Shown: piece by piece, positions 14,224 to 23,812 of the stretch
Layout of the letters: the number at the start of each line of letters is the position of its first letter
Numbering within the stretch: position 1 is the first letter of the stretch
Assembly: GCF_000378465.1 (NCBI RefSeq)
Contig: NZ_KB899942.1
Coordinates: 1 to 37,371 of the forward strand
Direction of reading: 5' to 3'
From: Elioraea tepidiphila DSM 17972
Lineage (GTDB): Bacteria > Pseudomonadota > Alphaproteobacteria > Acetobacterales > Acetobacteraceae
DNA length: 37,371 nt
Notes under the pieces: generated by a model
Databases searched by the model: none
The model's input: the letters and a program-made list of their open reading frames with translations, nothing else
Told to the model about the DNA's origin: nothing
Translations under genes and position numbers: made by a program

Positions 14224-15564
14224 TCATGGGCGCAGCGCGCTGCCGCGCGCGGTGGCGATCGGCGCGGCCGCAGCGCGCATGCGCCAGCCGCCGGTCCTGG
14301 CCGGCGCGGCGGCATCGACAGGCTGCGCGGCCGGCTGGCGCACCAACTTATGCACCGCCGCGAGCACGACGATCAGCGTCCAGAAACAGTCCCAGTAGGC
14401 GAGCGACAGGAACGAGCCGCCGGTCATGTAGGCGACCATCGCGACCTGCGACATGCGGGCGAGGTCATAGGCCCAGCGGAACTCCGGCCGGTTGCGCGTG
14501 TGGCGGGCGATCCTGAGCGTGTAGAGGCCGCCGGCGACAAGGATGCCGAGCCAGATCCCGAACACCACGAAGCCATGCTCGCCCAGGGTCTCGAACCAGA
14601 TGCTGTGCGCCGCGCGGGCCTTCACCTGCGGCATCACCATGTTGACGATGTCCTGCTTGTACATCGACAGGAATCCGCCGCCGACCAGCGGGCGCATCAG
14701 GGCGATCCGGACCGAGGCCTCCCAGATCGTGATCCGTCCCATCGCCGAGCCGTCCTGCTCGTAGGAGCGGATCGTCTCCATCCGTTCGACCCAGCTATCG
14801 GGCATGAACAGGATCGCGGCCGCGCCGGCGAGCGCGATCGCAACCCCCGAGAGCACCTTGCCGCGGCTGCGGGTCCACAGCACCGCGCCGGTCGCGACCA
14901 GGGCCACGAGCGCGCCGCGCGACTGGCTGCCCACCACGGCGAACAGCGTCGTCGCCATGGCGAAGATGAGGCCGTGGCGCACCACCTGGTGGCGCGACTG
15001 CAGGCGCAGGTAGTTCATCAGCGGCAGCGAGACGAGCAGTGCCGTCGCCAGATGGTTGCGATCGAAGATCATGCTGTTCGGCGGGCCGATGACGATGAAG
15101 CCGCCGCCCGTCACCAGCGTGAAGATGCCGCCCTTCACGCCGAAATAGCCGAGCGCAATCACGATCAGCCAGATCAGCGCATGGACCCGCCGCCGGCTGT
15201 CCACCAGGGCTGCCGTCAGCAGCAGGCCGAGCAGGGTCTTGAAGGTGCGGTCCCACTTCGCCCAGACCTCCGCGGGCGGGCCGAGCGCGGCGAAGGAGGT
15301 GATCGTGATGCCGATGATCAGCAGCGTCATCAGCACCGTCACGGCGTTGATCGGCAGCCGCTTCGGCTCGCGCGCGACGAAGCAGCCGAACAGCGTCACG
15401 ACGAACACCATCGCCGCCCAGGGCTGGCTCGAGGCGAACCCCCACAGCAGCTGATGGGGGTTCATGAACGAGATCCACGACCACAGCATCACACCGACGA
15501 ACGGCCGCGCCGCCGCCAGCCCGAGCAGGGGCACGATGAAGGCGATGAAGACGAGGTCGCGCAT
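14224..15564 (-). CDS. exosortase-associated O-ligase (Wzy/WaaL-like)
   Basis: A 446-residue membrane protein with about eleven predicted helices. It matches the probable O-glycosylation ligase group linked to exosortase A systems: the N-terminus MRDLVFIAFIVPLLGLAAAR, then FVGVMLWSWISFMNPHQLLWG (given in two parts as FVGVMLWSW and ISFMNPHQLLWG), a large loop with MPQVKARAAHSIWFETLGEHG (again MPQVKAR, then AHSIWFETLGEHG), and a WzyC-like H-x-x-x-x-x-x-x-x-E-x-G pattern. Members of this fold transfer or polymerise lipid-linked glycans on the periplasmic face. Whether this one polymerises the exopolysaccharide or glycosylates PEP-CTERM proteins is unsettled. It follows prsT by 30 bases and belongs to the minus-strand operon. 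Confidence 0.85.
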   Translation of the reverse strand: MRDLVFIAFIVPLLGLAAARPFVGVMLWSWISFMNPHQLLWGFASSQPWAAMVFVVTLFGCFVAREPKRLPINAVTVLMTLLIIGITITSFAALGPPAEVWAKWDRTFKTLLGLLLTAALVDSRRRVHALIWLIVIALGYFGVKGGIFTLVTGGGFIVIGPPNSMIFDRNHLATALLVSLPLMNYLRLQSRHQVVRHGLIFAMATTLFAVVGSQSRGALVALVATGAVLWTRSRGKVLSGVAIALAGAAAILFMPDSWVERMETIRSYEQDGSAMGRITIWEASVRIALMRPLVGGGFLSMYKQDIVNMVMPQVKARAAHSIWFETLGEHGFVVFGIWLGILVAGGLYTLRIARHTRNRPEFRWAYDLARMSQVAMVAYMTGGSFLSLAYWDCFWTLIVVLAAVHKLVRQPAAQPVDAAAPARTGGWRMRAAAAPIATARGSALRP

Positions 15565-15594
15565 CGTCCCGGCCGGCCGTGATCCGCCCTGCGC

Positions 15595-18423
15595 TCAGCC
15601 GCCGCGCAGCCGCGCGAGCAGCCGTTCCGCCTCGGCACGCTCGGGGAACTGCGCGTTGGACGTGACCACCGGCTCGATCACGCGCCGTGCCTCCTCGCGC
15701 TCGCCGGCCGCCTCCAGGGCGAACGCGTAGCGGTAGAACATCGACGCGTCCGGCCGCTGCCGTGCCACCGAGGCGGCGGCCGCCTGACGCAACAGCGGCA
15801 CCGCGCGCGCGGTCTCGCCGGAGCGCGCCAGGATCCAGCCGAGCGTGTCGGCGGTCTCGGCCGAGGGGGCGAGGTAGTAGGCGCGCTCGGCGTATTGCCG
15901 CGCCTGGCTGAGCGCCGCGCGGCCCTCGGCGGTCTCGCTGCTGCTGCGCGCCTGGATCAGCCAGGCGAGGTTGTTGAGCGCGATCGCGTCCTCGGGGCGC
16001 GCGGCGACCAAGCGCACCAGCCGGCGCTCGGCGTCGGCGGTCCGGCCCGCGGCGATCTCGAACTGCGAGAGCTGCGACTGCACCGCGAGATCGTCCGGCG
16101 TGCGCTCGAGCCAGGCGGCGAGCGCCTGGGCGGCCTCGTCCTGCTTGCCGAGGCGCTGCAAGGCGTCGGCCTGGCGCAGCACCAGCACGCCCGACGGCGC
16201 CTGCCGGTGGGCGGCGGCATAGGCGGCCGCCGCCTCCTCGAAGCGCTCCGCCCCCATCAGCAGATCGCCGCGCAGCGTCAGCGAGGAGGGCCGCGCGCTC
16301 TCCTGGCGCGCCAGCCGGTCGGCGGTCTCGAGCGCGGCGTCGAGCCCGCGTCCCTGGCGCACCGCCTGCACCAGGGTCTGTTGCAGCAACGGATCGGCTG
16401 GGCGCGTGCGCAGCCCCTGTTCGAGCACCAGCTCGGCCGCGCGCTGATCGTTCGCGCGCAGCAGCAGCGCCGCCACCATGCGGCGCGCGAGCGGATTGTC
16501 GGGGTCCTGCGCCATCGCCGCGCGCGCGGCCTCCTCGGCCTCGCGGAACTGCTCGGCGGCGGTGCGCACCTCGGCGAGCAGCAGCAGGTGGCGCGTCTCG
16601 CGGCGGCGATCGCGGAACGCCGGCGCGTCCAGCACCTGGGCCGCCTTGGCCGGCTCGCCGGCGCGTACCAGCACGGTCGCGAGCGCCATCGCGAGCGCCG
16701 GATCGCCGGGCTGGGCCGCGTTCGCCGCCTCCAGCACCGCGCGCGAGGAGGCCGCGCGCGGCCCGCCGCTCAGCACCGCGGCCGAGAGCCGCGCGAGCGC
16801 CTCCGGGTTGCCGGGCTCGCGCTCCAGCACCTCGGCGAACAGCCGCTCGGCGCGGTCGAGGTCACCCTGCATGGCGGCCACGCGGGCAAGCCCGAGCCGC
16901 GCGCGCACGCTGTTCGGATGGTTGCGCAGCACCGTCTCGAAGGTCGTCTTGGCGCCGTCGAGGTCGAGCCGCACCAGCCGGATCGTGCCCTCGAGCACGC
17001 CGGCGAGTTCGCCGCCGCGGGCCTGCGGGCCGAGCCGTTCGAGCTCGGCGGAGGCAACCGCGAGATCGCCGCGGGCGAGCGCGGCCGAGGCCAGCACCTC
17101 GCGCGCGCCGGGCTGGTTGGGATCCCGCGCGAGCGCGGCCTCGGCCGCCTGCTGCGCGCCCGCCGCGTCGCCGGTGGCGAGCCGGGCGACCGCGAGCCGG
17201 GCCAGCACGGCGGCATTGTCGGGCGTGAGCTCGGCCGCCTTGGCGAGCGCATCGAGCGCCTCCTGCCGCCGCCCCATCGCGGCATGGGCGCGGCCCAGCA
17301 TGTCATAGGCCTCGGCATCGGCGGCACCCCGCTGCGCCAGCCGGTCGAGCGTGCCGGCGGCCGCATCCGCCGCGCCGCGCTGCATCTCCAGCATGGCGAG
17401 CAGTTTCGCCCCGCGCGGATCCTCGGGCCGGCGCGCGACATGGCGCCGTGCCGCATCCTCGGCCTGTTCGAGCTGGTTCAGTGCGCGCTTCGCGGTGGCG
17501 AACAGCAGGAGCCCGTCGGGGATGTTGGGCAACTGGCTCTGGATGCGCTGCAGCTCCTGGTCCACCGCCTGCCAGTTCTGCGCCCGCGCGTGCAGCATCG
17601 CGCTCATGTAGATGCCGAGCGGCGCATTCGGCGCGAGCCTGAGAACCCGGTCGATCTCCTGGCGCGACTCGGCGTCGTTGCCCATCCGCATCAGCACCTC
17701 GCCGCGCCGCAGCCGCGCCATCACATTGCCCGGCTGCTGCTGCAGCAGCGCGGCGAAGGTGGCCGAGGCCTCGGCGAGCTGGCCGCGCTCGAACTGGAAG
17801 CTGGCCTTGCGCATCAGCGCTTCCGTGTTGGCGGGCTCGATCGCGAGCGCGCGGTCCACCGCCGCCTCCGCGGCGTCGCGGTCGCCGGAGACGGCGGCGA
17901 CGGTGGCGGCGGCGAGCTGCGCCTCGACCACGTTGGGGCCGAGCCGGACCGCGTCCGCGGCGGCGCGCGCGGCATCCTCGCGCCGGTTCAGCGCCAGATA
18001 GGCCATGGTGCGGCCGGCCGCGACCTGGGCCGACACCGCGTTGGGCACCTGGCCCTCCTGCATCGGGAACTCGCGCAGGATCTCCTCGAACCGGCGCAGC
18101 GTCATGTAGGCGCGCAGCAGCAGCGCGGTGCCGGCGGCGCGGTCATAGCCGCGCTCCAGGGCGGCGCGCGCCTCCTTCTCCGCGGTGTCGCCGTCGCCGA
18201 GATCGAGGCTCGCCTGGGCGAGGGCGGCGCGCAGGGACGCGTCGTTCGGGTTGTCGCGCACGGCGTTGCGGAACTCGATCTGCGCGGCGCGCAGATCGCC
18301 GCGCTGCTGCGCCGCGCGCGCCCGCTCGACCGAAGCCTCGACCGGGGCCGGCAGCGCCAGGATCAGCGCGGCGGCGAAGGCGAGAGGGGCGGCAATCCGC
18401 GTGGAGGTCATGAGCCGTGTCAT
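15595..18423 (-). CDS. prsT: PEP-CTERM system TPR-repeat protein PrsT
   Basis: A 942-residue periplasmic TPR protein of the PrsT group that accompanies PrsK and PrsR. After a signal peptide (MTRLMTSTRIAAPLAFAAAL and so on, cleavage near residue 30) the whole length is made of about 24 tetratricopeptide repeats, seen as recurring patterns such as AAQIEFRNAVRDNPNDASLR, AEKEARAALERG, LDALAKAAELTPDNAAVLAR and AERLFAEVLEREPGNPEALARL. Family members are usually lipoproteins. Here no lipobox Cys is present in the signal region. The role is probably scaffold or assembly in polymer secretion; the precise job is unknown. It lies 12 bases after prsR and before the O-ligase. The size fits the family. Confidence 0.87.
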   Translation of the reverse strand: MTRLMTSTRIAAPLAFAAALILALPAPVEASVERARAAQQRGDLRAAQIEFRNAVRDNPNDASLRAALAQASLDLGDGDTAEKEARAALERGYDRAAGTALLLRAYMTLRRFEEILREFPMQEGQVPNAVSAQVAAGRTMAYLALNRREDAARAAADAVRLGPNVVEAQLAAATVAAVSGDRDAAEAAVDRALAIEPANTEALMRKASFQFERGQLAEASATFAALLQQQPGNVMARLRRGEVLMRMGNDAESRQEIDRVLRLAPNAPLGIYMSAMLHARAQNWQAVDQELQRIQSQLPNIPDGLLLFATAKRALNQLEQAEDAARRHVARRPEDPRGAKLLAMLEMQRGAADAAAGTLDRLAQRGAADAEAYDMLGRAHAAMGRRQEALDALAKAAELTPDNAAVLARLAVARLATGDAAGAQQAAEAALARDPNQPGAREVLASAALARGDLAVASAELERLGPQARGGELAGVLEGTIRLVRLDLDGAKTTFETVLRNHPNSVRARLGLARVAAMQGDLDRAERLFAEVLEREPGNPEALARLSAAVLSGGPRAASSRAVLEAANAAQPGDPALAMALATVLVRAGEPAKAAQVLDAPAFRDRRRETRHLLLLAEVRTAAEQFREAEEAARAAMAQDPDNPLARRMVAALLLRANDQRAAELVLEQGLRTRPADPLLQQTLVQAVRQGRGLDAALETADRLARQESARPSSLTLRGDLLMGAERFEEAAAAYAAAHRQAPSGVLVLRQADALQRLGKQDEAAQALAAWLERTPDDLAVQSQLSQFEIAAGRTADAERRLVRLVAARPEDAIALNNLAWLIQARSSSETAEGRAALSQARQYAERAYYLAPSAETADTLGWILARSGETARAVPLLRQAAAASVARQRPDASMFYRYAFALEAAGEREEARRVIEPVVTSNAQFPERAEAERLLARLRGG

Positions 18424-18435
18424 GGCGTGTCTCCG

Positions 18436-19853
<1,418 letters not shown>

Positions 19854-19857
<4 letters not shown>

Positions 19858-21926
19858 GCGCGCCTCCGCCGCATCTCGCCTGTCGCCATCTCCGCCCCGT
19901 CATCCTCGCCGGCACGCGGCAGGGTCAGCCGCATGGTGGTGCCTTCGCCAGGCCGCGTCAGCACTGAAAGATCCCCCCCCGCCTCGCGCAGCAATTCGCG
20001 CGCCTGCCAGGCGCCGATGCCGCTGCCTTTCGCCTTCGACGTGCCGAGCGGACGGAACAGCACGTCGCGCACGAACTCCGGCGTCATGCCGGGGCCGCGA
20101 TCGGCGATGTCGATGACGATCCGCCCGCCCTCGCGGCGGAGCGCCACACGCACCGGTTCCTGCGCGGGCGAGGCGTCGATCGCATTGTTGATCAGGTGCG
20201 TCACCGCCGCATCGAACGCGTCCGCCCCGATCGCGGCAAGACCCGGATCGGGCCCGGGCTCGACGATCACGCGGCTCTGACGGGCGGCGGCAAGCGCGGC
20301 CAGCCGGGCGGCCGGGGCGATCTGCGGCGCCGCCGCGGCCGGGCGCGGCGCCACCTCCTCCTCGGGCTGGCGCAGCCGGACGATCAGGGTGTTGATCCGG
20401 TCGGTCGCGGCGCGCACCGTCAGCAGCACGTCCCGCTGGAACTCGGGGTCCTGCATGTGGTCCTCGGCATTCGCGAGCAGCAGGCTCAGCTGGTGCGAGA
20501 CGGTCTTCACGTCGTGCGCGACGAAGGCGAAACGCTTCGCGTACTCGGCGAGCTTGCGGCTGTCGGCCAGCCGTTCGGCGGCGCGGCGTTCGGCGAGGAA
20601 CATCGCCACCTCGCGCCCGAGCGTGCGCAACAGGTCGAAGGTCTCGCCATCGAGCGGGAAGGGCGCGCGCGGCGGCGCCAGCAGGACGATGCCGGCCAGC
20701 CCCTCGCGGTGGTGCAGCAGCGGCACGGCGATCCAGAGCGCGCCATAGGCGCGGGCGAGATCCGCGGGCGCCGCCTCGCCGAGTTCGGCGATCCAGGCGC
20801 CGTCGCGCAGCAGCGCCAGCAGCGGATGCGCCGCCCCGATCGCGAGCGGCGCATCGGGGCAGTTCCAGGACTGGGCCCAGGCGAAGCGGGGCGCGCCCTC
20901 GGCCTCCTCGCGCAGCAGCAGCACGCCGGCCGGGCTGTCGACCGGGTCGGCGATCGCGCGGATCGCCCGCAGGGTGCCGGGCGCCTCGGCATCGGCGGCG
21001 GAGAGGGTGGCGACGGTGCGCAGCCATTCCCGCCGATAATCGTGCCGGGCGGTGAAGAAGTTGTCGACGATCTGGCGGCGCAGCCGCGAACGCACCGATT
21101 GCGAGGAGGCGGCGACCAGCAGGGCGAGGGCGGCGGCGGCGAGCAGGCTGATCTGCACCGCCCGGCCCCAGTCGGCGCCGAGATGGCGCACCACCTCGCC
21201 GGCGAGCCCGATGCCGAGCAGGAACACGCCCCCCACCACCAGGGTGGCACCGTGGAACACCACCGCCCGGCTGATCGGCAACTGGCGGCGCCAGCGGCGG
21301 TCGCGCACCGCGGCGACCGCGAGCAGCGGCATGGCGAGCGCCGTCACCACCGCGCGCGCATCGAGCAGCGGCAGCGAGAACTCGCGCGCCAGCACGGCAT
21401 CGGCGTAGACCAGCACGTCGAAGGCGGCGAGCCCGCCGAAGGCGATGCAGGGGAGGTTGACGTGCCAGCGGGTGGCCTCGTCGGCATTGCGCCAGACGTT
21501 CTCGGCCAGCAGCACGGTGGCAAGCGCGAGGCCGAGCCGGGCGAGCAGCGCGGGCGAGCCGAGCGTGGGCAGGGCGAGTGCGGCGGTGGGCCCCGGCAGC
21601 AACGCGGCGAGGCCGATCAGCACCAGCACGGCGCCAACGGCGGCGAAGCGGCGGATGGCCGGAACCACGGCGGCGCCGGCAAAGCGGCGATAGAGCAGCA
21701 GCAGCACCGCGAACCAGAGCGCCCACCGCAGCATGTCGGCAGCCCCCGCCGGGCCGTCGAGCGGCTGGGCGGGCAGCAGCGCGACCGTGCCGGCCCAGAG
21801 CGCGGCGGCGCCACAGGCCACCGCGAGCGCGGCCGCCATCCGGCCACGCCCGGCGGCGAGCACGAGCGCAGCCCAGAACAGGCAGAACACCGCCGCGGCG
21901 GTGTGCAGCAGGACCGAGGCGGTCAT
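19854..21926 (-). CDS. prsK: PEP-CTERM system histidine kinase PrsK
   Basis: A 690-residue membrane sensor kinase. Residues 1-270 form about ten membrane helices (no large periplasmic loop), 290-445 a GAF-like domain (SPAGVLLLREEAEGAPRFAW, GALWIAVPLLHHREGLAGIV), followed by a dimerisation helix with an unusual H-box: FVAHDVKTVSHQL, phosphoacceptor His471. The ATPase domain carries the N-box HLINNAIDAS (Asn580/581), G1 DIADRGPGM and G2 KGSGIGAW. It is the cognate kinase of PrsR, encoded directly downstream with a four-base overlap. The signal sensed is not known; the many helices suggest a membrane or intramembrane cue. It follows the sugar transferase gene by 21 bases. Confidence 0.93.
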
Positions 21927-21947
21927 GGCGCGGGCGTCGCGGCCACG

Positions 21948-22688
21948 CTAGCCGGCCCTCTCCTGGACCAGCACGAGGCGGAGCGTGGCGAGCAGGATCC
22001 TGAGATCGAAGCCGAGGCTGCGGTGCTGCACGTAATGGAGATCGTAGCCGAGCATCCGGCGCGCGCCGGCGAGCGAGCCGCCGCGATCCAGGGGGCTGAC
22101 CGCCTGGTGCACCTGCGCCCAGCCGGTGACTCCGGGGCGGACGACCTCGCGGTCGCGCCAGCGGGGGATCCAGCGGGCATGTTCGGCGGCCGAGACGGGC
22201 GCCTCGGGGCGCGGCCCGACGAGCGCCATCTCACCCTTCAGGACGTTGACGAGCTGGAGCACGTCCTCGATGCGGCAGAGCCGGAACAGCCGGCCGAGGC
22301 CGCCGGCGCGGACGCGCAGGCGGTAGAGGGTGAAGGGGCGGCCGTGCCGGCCGACGCGCGGGATCCGTTCGACCACCGGGCCCGAACGGTCGGCCAGGGC
22401 GACCAGGGCGGCGGCGGTGAGCAGGGGGGCGGCGAGGCCGAGCACGGCAAGGGCGAGCAGGATCTCGATCGCGCGGCGCAGCGGCACCGACCCTGGCGCG
22501 TCATGGCGACGGGTGACGGTGAGCCAGCCCTCCGGCAGGCGCTCGGGCTCGAGCGCCGCGGCGCGGTCGACCCTGGGCGGCAGGGCGGCGTGTCCGGCGA
22601 GCGCGAACGGCCCCGGCCGGTGATCGCCGAGGGACGAGGGGGAAGGCGCAGACTCGGGCCGGGCGGCGCGGCCGAACCAGCGTGCCAT
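21948..22688 (-). CDS. initiating sugar transferase (bacterial sugar transferase domain), short and atypical
   Basis: A 246-residue monotopic phosphoglycosyl transferase (Bac_transf). It has one hydrophobic region (about 74-100), then YRLRVR in the place of the usual YKFRSM, and the signature NVLKGEMALVGPRPE followed by PGVTGWAQV and LGYDLHYVQHRSLGFDL. It should start the repeat by moving a phosphosugar onto undecaprenyl phosphate. Two oddities: the loop between LYRLRVR and the signature is much shorter than usual, and the catalytic Asp-Glu pair of the family appears as Glu141-Asp142 (RIEDVLQ where RIDELPQ is usual). The long N-terminal part of XrtA-type sugar transferases is absent. GGAGG six bases before the ATG supports the start. 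It leads the minus-strand operon. Confidence 0.83.
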   Translation of the reverse strand: MARWFGRAARPESAPSPSSLGDHRPGPFALAGHAALPPRVDRAAALEPERLPEGWLTVTRRHDAPGSVPLRRAIEILLALAVLGLAAPLLTAAALVALADRSGPVVERIPRVGRHGRPFTLYRLRVRAGGLGRLFRLCRIEDVLQLVNVLKGEMALVGPRPEAPVSAAEHARWIPRWRDREVVRPGVTGWAQVHQAVSPLDRGGSLAGARRMLGYDLHYVQHRSLGFDLRILLATLRLVLVQERAG

Positions 22689-22978
22689 GGCATCCTCCGC
22701 TGCGGGCGCAGGCCCGCTCGATGCCGGCCCGAAGGCCGACGGATACTCCCCCGATGGTTGCCCCCGGGGAAGGGGTTTAGACTAATTTTTGATGAAAGTC
22801 CAGCAGAGGATACGCAAATTGCGAGAATCCGCATCATTTTTGACACGTCCGGTTGTCGTGCCGCCCGGTCTTGCACCACCACGACCAGGGTAGCACGGGG
22901 ACGGCCCTGGCAGGGCGCCCGGCACGCGACTGTCGGCAGGATTCACAACCGGAAATGGCATCTTTGCCGCACCGAAGA

Positions 22979-23013
22979 CGGAAAAAGCGTTCCGAAGCGG
23001 GAAAACCGTCTCG
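22979..23013. promoter_or_regulatory. tandem 16-bp dyads, possible operator
   Basis: Positions 22979-22994 read CGGAA-N6-TTCCG, a perfect 5-bp dyad. Positions 22998-23013 read CGGGA-N6-TCTCG, a near copy (12 of 16 identical) with one mismatched pair. The 19-base offset puts both on the same helical face. They could bind a dimeric regulator such as PrsR, but this is a pattern only. Confidence 0.4.
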
Positions 23014-23046
23014 AAAATGGGGTGTCTTGAGTTTTTTTCTATTGCC

Positions 23047-23060
23047 CCCGGCCGGCCGGG
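23047..23060. promoter_or_regulatory. perfect 14-bp palindrome
   Basis: CCCGGCCGGCCGGG reads the same on both strands and sits about 115 bases before the export gene, right after a T-rich stretch. It could be an operator. In DNA this rich in GC such palindromes also arise by chance. Confidence 0.3.
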
Positions 23061-23175
23061 TTTGGTAAGACCCCGCCATCGTCAGCCGGCGTCGTGCTGC
23101 ATGCCGACCGTTCCGGTGGCCTGGGATCAGCCGTAGTCTAGAGGCCCGTACCGACAGGAGAGCGAGGCGACAGCG

Positions 23176-23808
23176 ATGCACGGTCGATCCCCCCACCTCT
23201 TGGCCCTCATGGGGCTCCTGGCGCTCGCCGCCTGCGGCCCGCGCACTGTCACACTGCCGGCGACCGACCCGCGCCCCGTGCTGCCGGCGATGGACGCGCC
23301 CGAGTATGTCATCGGCGCGGGCGATACGCTCAGCATCGTCGTGTACCGCCTGCCCGAGCTGAACGCCTCCGTGCCGGTGCGCCCGGACGGCCGCATCTCC
23401 ACGCCCCTGGTGCAGGACCTCGTCGCCGCCGGCCGCACCCCCTCCCAGCTCGCCTCGGCGATCGAGGAGGAGCTGCGCAAGTTCGTCCGCGAGCCCTTCG
23501 TCACCGTGCTCGTGACCAGCTTCGTCGGCCCGCCAGCCCGCCAGATCCGCGTGATCGGCGAGGCCGCCCAGCCGGTGGCACTGCCCTACCGCGAGGGCAT
23601 GAGCGTGCTCGACGTGATGATCGCCGCCGGCGGGCTCACCCGCTATGCCGCCGGAAACAGTGCGGAAATCATTCGGCGCGAAACTGTCGGCGGACCGGCG
23701 GAGGTGATCAGCGTGCGTCTTTCCGACCTGCTGCGTGACGGCGACATCTCCCAGGATCTGCCGATGCGGCCGGGCGACACCCTCGTCATCCCGCAGGGCT
23801 GGTTCTGA
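23176..23808 (+). CDS. XrtA-type polysaccharide export lipoprotein (Wza-like)
   Basis: A 210-residue outer-membrane export protein. The signal sequence ends in a lipobox (LALAAC, Cys20). The mature part has the poly_export domain (EYVIGAGDTLSIVVYRLPEL, split as EYVIGAGDTLSIV and VYRLPEL) and a following SLBB-type region (IRVIGEAAQPVALPYREGMS, VLDVMIAAGGLTRYAAGN). The closing IPQGWF is typical of the PEP-CTERM-associated branch. It should form the outer-membrane pore for the polymer. It opens the plus-strand export operon, 4 bases before the chain-length gene. The start has GACAGGAG upstream. Confidence 0.93.
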   Translation: MHGRSPHLLALMGLLALAACGPRTVTLPATDPRPVLPAMDAPEYVIGAGDTLSIVVYRLPELNASVPVRPDGRISTPLVQDLVAAGRTPSQLASAIEEELRKFVREPFVTVLVTSFVGPPARQIRVIGEAAQPVALPYREGMSVLDVMIAAGGLTRYAAGNSAEIIRRETVGGPAEVISVRLSDLLRDGDISQDLPMRPGDTLVIPQGWF

Positions 23809-23812
23809 CCCG

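Larger units (their letters stand above)
22689..23175. promoter_or_regulatory. divergent control region of the two export operons
   Basis: A 487-base region without a gene between the sugar-transferase/prsKRT operon (minus) and the export operon (plus). It is markedly more AT-rich than its surroundings between 22780 and 23040. It contains a pair of related dyads at 22979-23013, a T-rich stretch at 23030-23043 and a perfect 14-bp palindrome at 23047-23060. Both operons are probably started here. I could not place -35/-10 or sigma-54 elements with confidence. A GACAGGAGAGCGAGG stretch serves as ribosome-binding site for the export gene at 23176. Confidence 0.65.

Noticed and set aside
22956-22970. 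A GG-N10-GC match in the divergent region as a sigma-54 promoter
   Set aside because: The -12 half reads CCGC rather than TTGC, too poor to call in GC-rich DNA.
20196-23030. An open frame of 944 codons on the plus strand opposite prsK and the sugar transferase
   Set aside because: Low-complexity shadow translation; the minus strand carries clear kinase and transferase motifs.
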